Shown: positions 6,359 through 9,127 of the stretch, piece by piece
Numbering within the stretch: position 1 is the stretch's first letter
How the letters are laid out: each line of letters opens with the position of its first letter
NCBI GenBank assembly: GCA_012514225.1
Contig: JAAZAQ010000093.1
Location: 1 to 9,127 of the forward strand
Reading direction: 5' to 3'
Length of the DNA: 9,127 nt
From: Clostridiales bacterium
Lineage (GTDB): Bacteria > Bacillota > Clostridia > Christensenellales > Aristaeellaceae
Position numbers and translations under genes: made by a program
The notes under the pieces: generated by a model
Told to the model about the DNA's origin: nothing
Database searches by the model: none
What the model saw: only the letters and a program-made list of their open reading frames with translations

Positions 6359-8794
6359 TTGAGTCTTTCAAGGAAGTCAGGCTGTCCTCCAAAAAAAGGG
6401 AAAACGGTTCCCAGCCCCTTTTGGCCTGGGATGGTCTTGCTGTCTTTCTTGATGGTCCTGTTCGCGTTCCCGGCCGCCGCGCGCGCGGCGCAGCCCGCTC
6501 CCCTCTATATCAGCGAGTTCATGGCCGCCAACCAACTGACCCCGGTGGAGGGCAGAGCCTGCGACTGGGTCGAATTGCACAACGCCGGGGAAACTGAAAT
6601 CGACCTGGACGGCTATGGCCTCAGCGACAACCCCGGCCGCCCCTTCAAGGCCGTGCTCACTGGCGTCCTGGCGCCCGGCGCCTACCTGGCGCTGCCCGCG
6701 GACGGTGAGGGGCTGGGTTTCGCCCTCTCCCGGGATGGGGAGACCCTCGCCCTGACCGCGCCGGACGGGCGGACAGTCCACGAGGCCGCCTTCGGGGCCA
6801 TGCCCGACGACGCCAGCCTGGCCTGGGACGGCGCCACATTCACCCTCACCTGGCAGCCGACGCCCGGAGCGGAAAACCGGTTCCTCAGCCGGGACGGGGC
6901 GGAGACCCTCCGCTGGCAAGAAGCCTCGGAGCGGGGAATCTTCATCAGCGAAGTGCTGGCCGCCAGCGGCGCCTATGAAAGGGGCAAGCTCCCCCACGAC
7001 TGGGTGGAGCTGCGCAACCCGGGCCCAAAAGCCGTGAAACTGCACGGGCTGTACCTGACCGACAGTGCCTCCGACCTGACGAAGTGGGCCTTCCCCTCCG
7101 GCGCCACCCTGCGCGCGGGGGATTATGCGGCGGTATACTGCACCCGGGACCGCCTCCCCGCACAGGGGCGGGGCGTGTTCGTCAACAACGCCTTCACCAT
7201 TGACAAGACGGGCGGCGCCGTGCTGCTGACCGACGGCGAGACGGTGCTGGACGCCGCGTCCCTGGGCGCGCAGTTCGGCGGCGTTTCCTACGGACGCCCG
7301 GAGGGGCAGGGCGCCTTCCGCTTCCTGAACGGGGCGACCTTCCGCCAGGCCAACCCCGCGCAGGGCTTCCTGGAACGGCTGCCCGCAGTCGGCTTTTCCC
7401 GCGCGGGCGGGTTCGCCGGCGCGCCCTTTCTGCTGCGCCTGGAAGCGCCGGAAGGCGCCCAGGTGCGCTTTACGCTGGACGGCTCGGAGCCGGACGCCCG
7501 CTCCGCCCTGTACGAGGGGCCGGTTGAAATTGCGAAGAACACCGTGGTGCGCGCCGCCGCCTCGATGGAAGGGTTTGTGGATTCCCCCGTCTCCGCCCGC
7601 ACCTTCCTCTTTGACGCGCCCCCGGATTCCCCGGTGGTCTGCGTATCCGGCAGCCCCGCCTTCTTTTTCGGCGGCGACGGCATCTTCGAGCAGAAGAACC
7701 AGGACCTGCTCATCCAGCGGCGCGCCCACCTGGAGGTGTACGAGGACGGCGCCCCGCGGCTTGACCAGCAGGTTTCCCTGAAGCTGACCGGAGGCACCAG
7801 CCGCAAGTACCTGCCGCGCACCTTCACGGTCTACGCGCGGCCCGGACTGGGCGAAAGCGCCTTCGCCTACAACCCCTTCCCGGACCGCGCCTATCCGGAA
7901 TACGCCGCCTTCACCCTGCGCAGCGGCGGGACGGACGCGGTGCGCACCCGCCTGCGCGACGGGTTTTTAACCCGCCTGACCCGGGGCTACGGGCTGATGT
8001 ACCTGGCCTACCGCCCGGCCGCGGTCTATGTGAACGGGCAGTTCTGGGGCATGCTCAATTTCAGGGAGCGCGCCAACCGCGACGCGGTCGCCCAGTGGGA
8101 AGGCGTCACGGACCCGGCGGCCATCCGGGACATCATCATCATCAAGAACCGCGGCGTGCAGCAGCAGGGCAGCCGGGAGGAGCTGGAGGCGCTGGCCGCC
8201 TTCTGCCGTACCCGGGACCTGAACGTGCCGGAGCACTTGAGCCACGTGCTGGGGCAGCTGGACGTGGACAGCCTGTTCGCCCACTCCGCCTTCCAGATCA
8301 TCACCGGGAACGGCGACCTGCAGAACGTCCGCTACTACAAGGTGCCGGGCGGCAAATGGAAGCTGATGCTGTTTGACCTGGACCTGGGCATGATGAACAA
8401 CAACAACCTCACCCTGCCCTTCTACCTGGGAAGGGGGAAGACGCCTACCCCCTACTGTTACGGGGAGCTGTTCCAGGCGCTGATGCAGGTGCCGGAAATG
8501 AAGGCGCGCTTCCTGGCGCTGACCGGGCGCATCCTCAGGGAGCGCTTCGCGCCGGCGGACGTGGGCGCGCAGCTGGACGCCTGGCAGGCGGACATCGCCC
8601 CGCTCATCGCGCGGCACGCGCAGCGCTGGCCCGGTTTCGGCGTGAAAAACTGGGAAAAGGCGATGGCCGACTTCCGCCGGGTGCTGACGACGCGCCCCGC
8701 GCTGGTCATCAAATACCTGACCGCCTCCTTCAAACTGACGGAGGCGGAGGCCGCGCGGTATTTCGGCGGCTTCCCGGGCACAGGCGGAACCTGA
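6359..8794 (+). CDS. Secreted CotH-kinase protein with two lamin-tail domains and a chitobiase-C-like domain
   Basis: The 811-residue protein has, in order: a signal sequence (about 1-44, KKGK then hydrophobic 25-41, ending ARAA); a first lamin-tail domain (about 46-170, YISEFMAANQ and DWVELHNAG); a second one (about 193-345, FISEVLAASG and DWVELRNPG); a chitobiase/beta-hexosaminidase C-terminal-like domain (about 350-418, VRFTLDGSEPDARSALYEGP); and a CotH domain (about 455-775). CotH proteins are atypical protein kinases; the family's acidic metal-binding motif is seen as DLDLGM at 673-678, with YVNGQFWGMLNFRE (557-570) and NGDLQNVRYYK (651-661) as further landmarks. Spore-coat CotH phosphorylates coat proteins, but the export signal and adhesive-type N-terminal modules suggest action outside the membrane on surface proteins; that target is inference. 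An MBL-fold gene follows 35 nt later, so the two are probably an operon. Base use is markedly GC-rich compared with the solute-binding protein gene. The domain order is known for large secreted CotH proteins of gut bacteria. Confidence 0.5.
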   Translation: MSLSRKSGCPPKKGKTVPSPFWPGMVLLSFLMVLFAFPAAARAAQPAPLYISEFMAANQLTPVEGRACDWVELHNAGETEIDLDGYGLSDNPGRPFKAVLTGVLAPGAYLALPADGEGLGFALSRDGETLALTAPDGRTVHEAAFGAMPDDASLAWDGATFTLTWQPTPGAENRFLSRDGAETLRWQEASERGIFISEVLAASGAYERGKLPHDWVELRNPGPKAVKLHGLYLTDSASDLTKWAFPSGATLRAGDYAAVYCTRDRLPAQGRGVFVNNAFTIDKTGGAVLLTDGETVLDAASLGAQFGGVSYGRPEGQGAFRFLNGATFRQANPAQGFLERLPAVGFSRAGGFAGAPFLLRLEAPEGAQVRFTLDGSEPDARSALYEGPVEIAKNTVVRAAASMEGFVDSPVSARTFLFDAPPDSPVVCVSGSPAFFFGGDGIFEQKNQDLLIQRRAHLEVYEDGAPRLDQQVSLKLTGGTSRKYLPRTFTVYARPGLGESAFAYNPFPDRAYPEYAAFTLRSGGTDAVRTRLRDGFLTRLTRGYGLMYLAYRPAAVYVNGQFWGMLNFRERANRDAVAQWEGVTDPAAIRDIIIIKNRGVQQQGSREELEALAAFCRTRDLNVPEHLSHVLGQLDVDSLFAHSAFQIITGNGDLQNVRYYKVPGGKWKLMLFDLDLGMMNNNNLTLPFYLGRGKTPTPYCYGELFQALMQVPEMKARFLALTGRILRERFAPADVGAQLDAWQADIAPLIARHAQRWPGFGVKNWEKAMADFRRVLTTRPALVIKYLTASFKLTEAEAARYFGGFPGTGGT

Positions 8795-8812
8795 GCGCCC
8801 GGCACACGAAAC

Positions 8813-8819
8813 AAGGAGG
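8813..8819 (+). promoter_or_regulatory. Strong ribosome binding site of the MBL-fold gene
   Basis: AAGGAGG is a near-perfect Shine-Dalgarno sequence, 10 nt before the ATG at 8830. It fixes the start and supports translation of this gene from the same message as the CotH gene, since the 35-nt gap shows no terminator. Confidence 0.5.
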
Positions 8820-8829
8820 CTCAACCATC

Positions 8830-9127
8830 ATGGCACTTCGGAACGGAAAACGGCTGGCGGCGCTGCTGCTGGCGGCGCTCGCCCTCCCCCTGCTCACGGC
8901 GGGCGCCCAGGACCTGGGAACGCTGCGCGTGCGCTTCTTCAAAATCGGCAAGGCGGACGCCTTCCTGCTGCGCACGTCCCGCCACGTCGTCCTCATCGAT
9001 GCGGGCGAGGACGACGACGCGCCGGAAATCATCGATTACCTGGCCGACAACGGCATCACGGAGCTGGACTGCCTCATCCTGTCCCACTTTGACAAGCGCA
9101 GCATCGGCGGCGCACAGGAGCTGCTGG
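8830..9127 (+). CDS. Exported metallo-beta-lactamase-fold protein, ComEC-hydrolase-like, 5' part only
   Basis: The first 99 codons are visible; the rest lies past the window edge. Residues 1-26 form a signal peptide (RNGKR, then a leucine/alanine core, ending TAGA). The next part matches the start of the ComEC/Rec2-type MBL hydrolase domain: VRFFKIGKADAFLLRT (34-49, the family's F-x-x-V/I-G-x-x-DA block), VVLIDAGEDDD (53-63), a helix, then LDCLILSHFDKRSIGG (79-94). In active members the last stretch reads THxHxDHxGG or HFDKDHxGG; here His86 and Asp88 remain but the following Asp-His is Arg-Ser (90-91). The protein may therefore bind metal differently or be inactive. It probably shares a message with the CotH gene. 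Without the remaining metal ligands the function cannot be set; secreted nuclease or phosphodiesterase-type hydrolase is only a family guess. Confidence 0.5.
   Translation, partial: MALRNGKRLAALLLAALALPLLTAGAQDLGTLRVRFFKIGKADAFLLRTSRHVVLIDAGEDDDAPEIIDYLADNGITELDCLILSHFDKRSIGGAQELL

Noticed and set aside
6377..7729. Minus-strand open frame of 450 codons across the CotH gene
   Set aside because: It is a shadow of a very GC-rich gene with clear domains on the + strand; its translation is low-complexity and rich in Gly, Ala and Arg.

Overview
The window looks like a piece of a GC-rich, secretion-active Gram-positive genome, most likely an uncultured gut Clostridia-type Firmicute (Christensenellales-like at best; this is inference from gene families, not a proven placement). 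The supports are a giant Cna_B-repeat surface protein, strong AAGGAGG-type ribosome binding, a family 5 solute-binding protein and a lamin-tail/CotH-kinase protein. All visible genes lie on the + strand, and all those whose N-terminus is visible begin with an export signal, so the window encodes an extracytoplasmic set.

Positions 1-4251 are the 3' part of one very long gene for a Cna_B-domain stalk protein. It shows one partial and twelve complete domains. Eight complete copies (plus the partial one) are 342-nt near-identical units in exact register, in two blocks (1-1536 and 2503-3870). The blocks are separated by three divergent domains (1537-2502) and closed by a further divergent domain and a 19-residue tail with no LPXTG sortase signal. 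Every domain keeps the Lys / Glu / Asn pattern expected for an intramolecular isopeptide bond.

Only 29 nt separate this gene from the next (4281-6092), a family 5 (OppA/DppA-like) solute-binding protein with a signal peptide but no lipobox cysteine, and no permease or ATPase genes in view. The two are probably co-transcribed. After its stop codon comes a 127-bp imperfect palindrome with 8-bp terminal inverted repeats flanked by TAA on both sides (6093-6219), which looks like a miniature inverted-repeat element, then a good Rho-independent terminator (6241-6273).

The second transcription unit begins after that terminator. It contains a secreted two-LTD / chitobiase-C-like / CotH-kinase protein (6359-8794, probable TTG start) and, 35 nt later, the start of an exported metallo-beta-lactamase-fold protein (8830 to the window end). 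In the latter, the metal-binding motif reads HFDKRS where HxDxDH or HxHxDH is expected. No RNA genes, CRISPR array, phage genes or autonomous transposase were found. The most interesting points are the mosaic repeat array without a sortase anchor, the palindromic element, and the altered metal motif in the MBL-fold gene.
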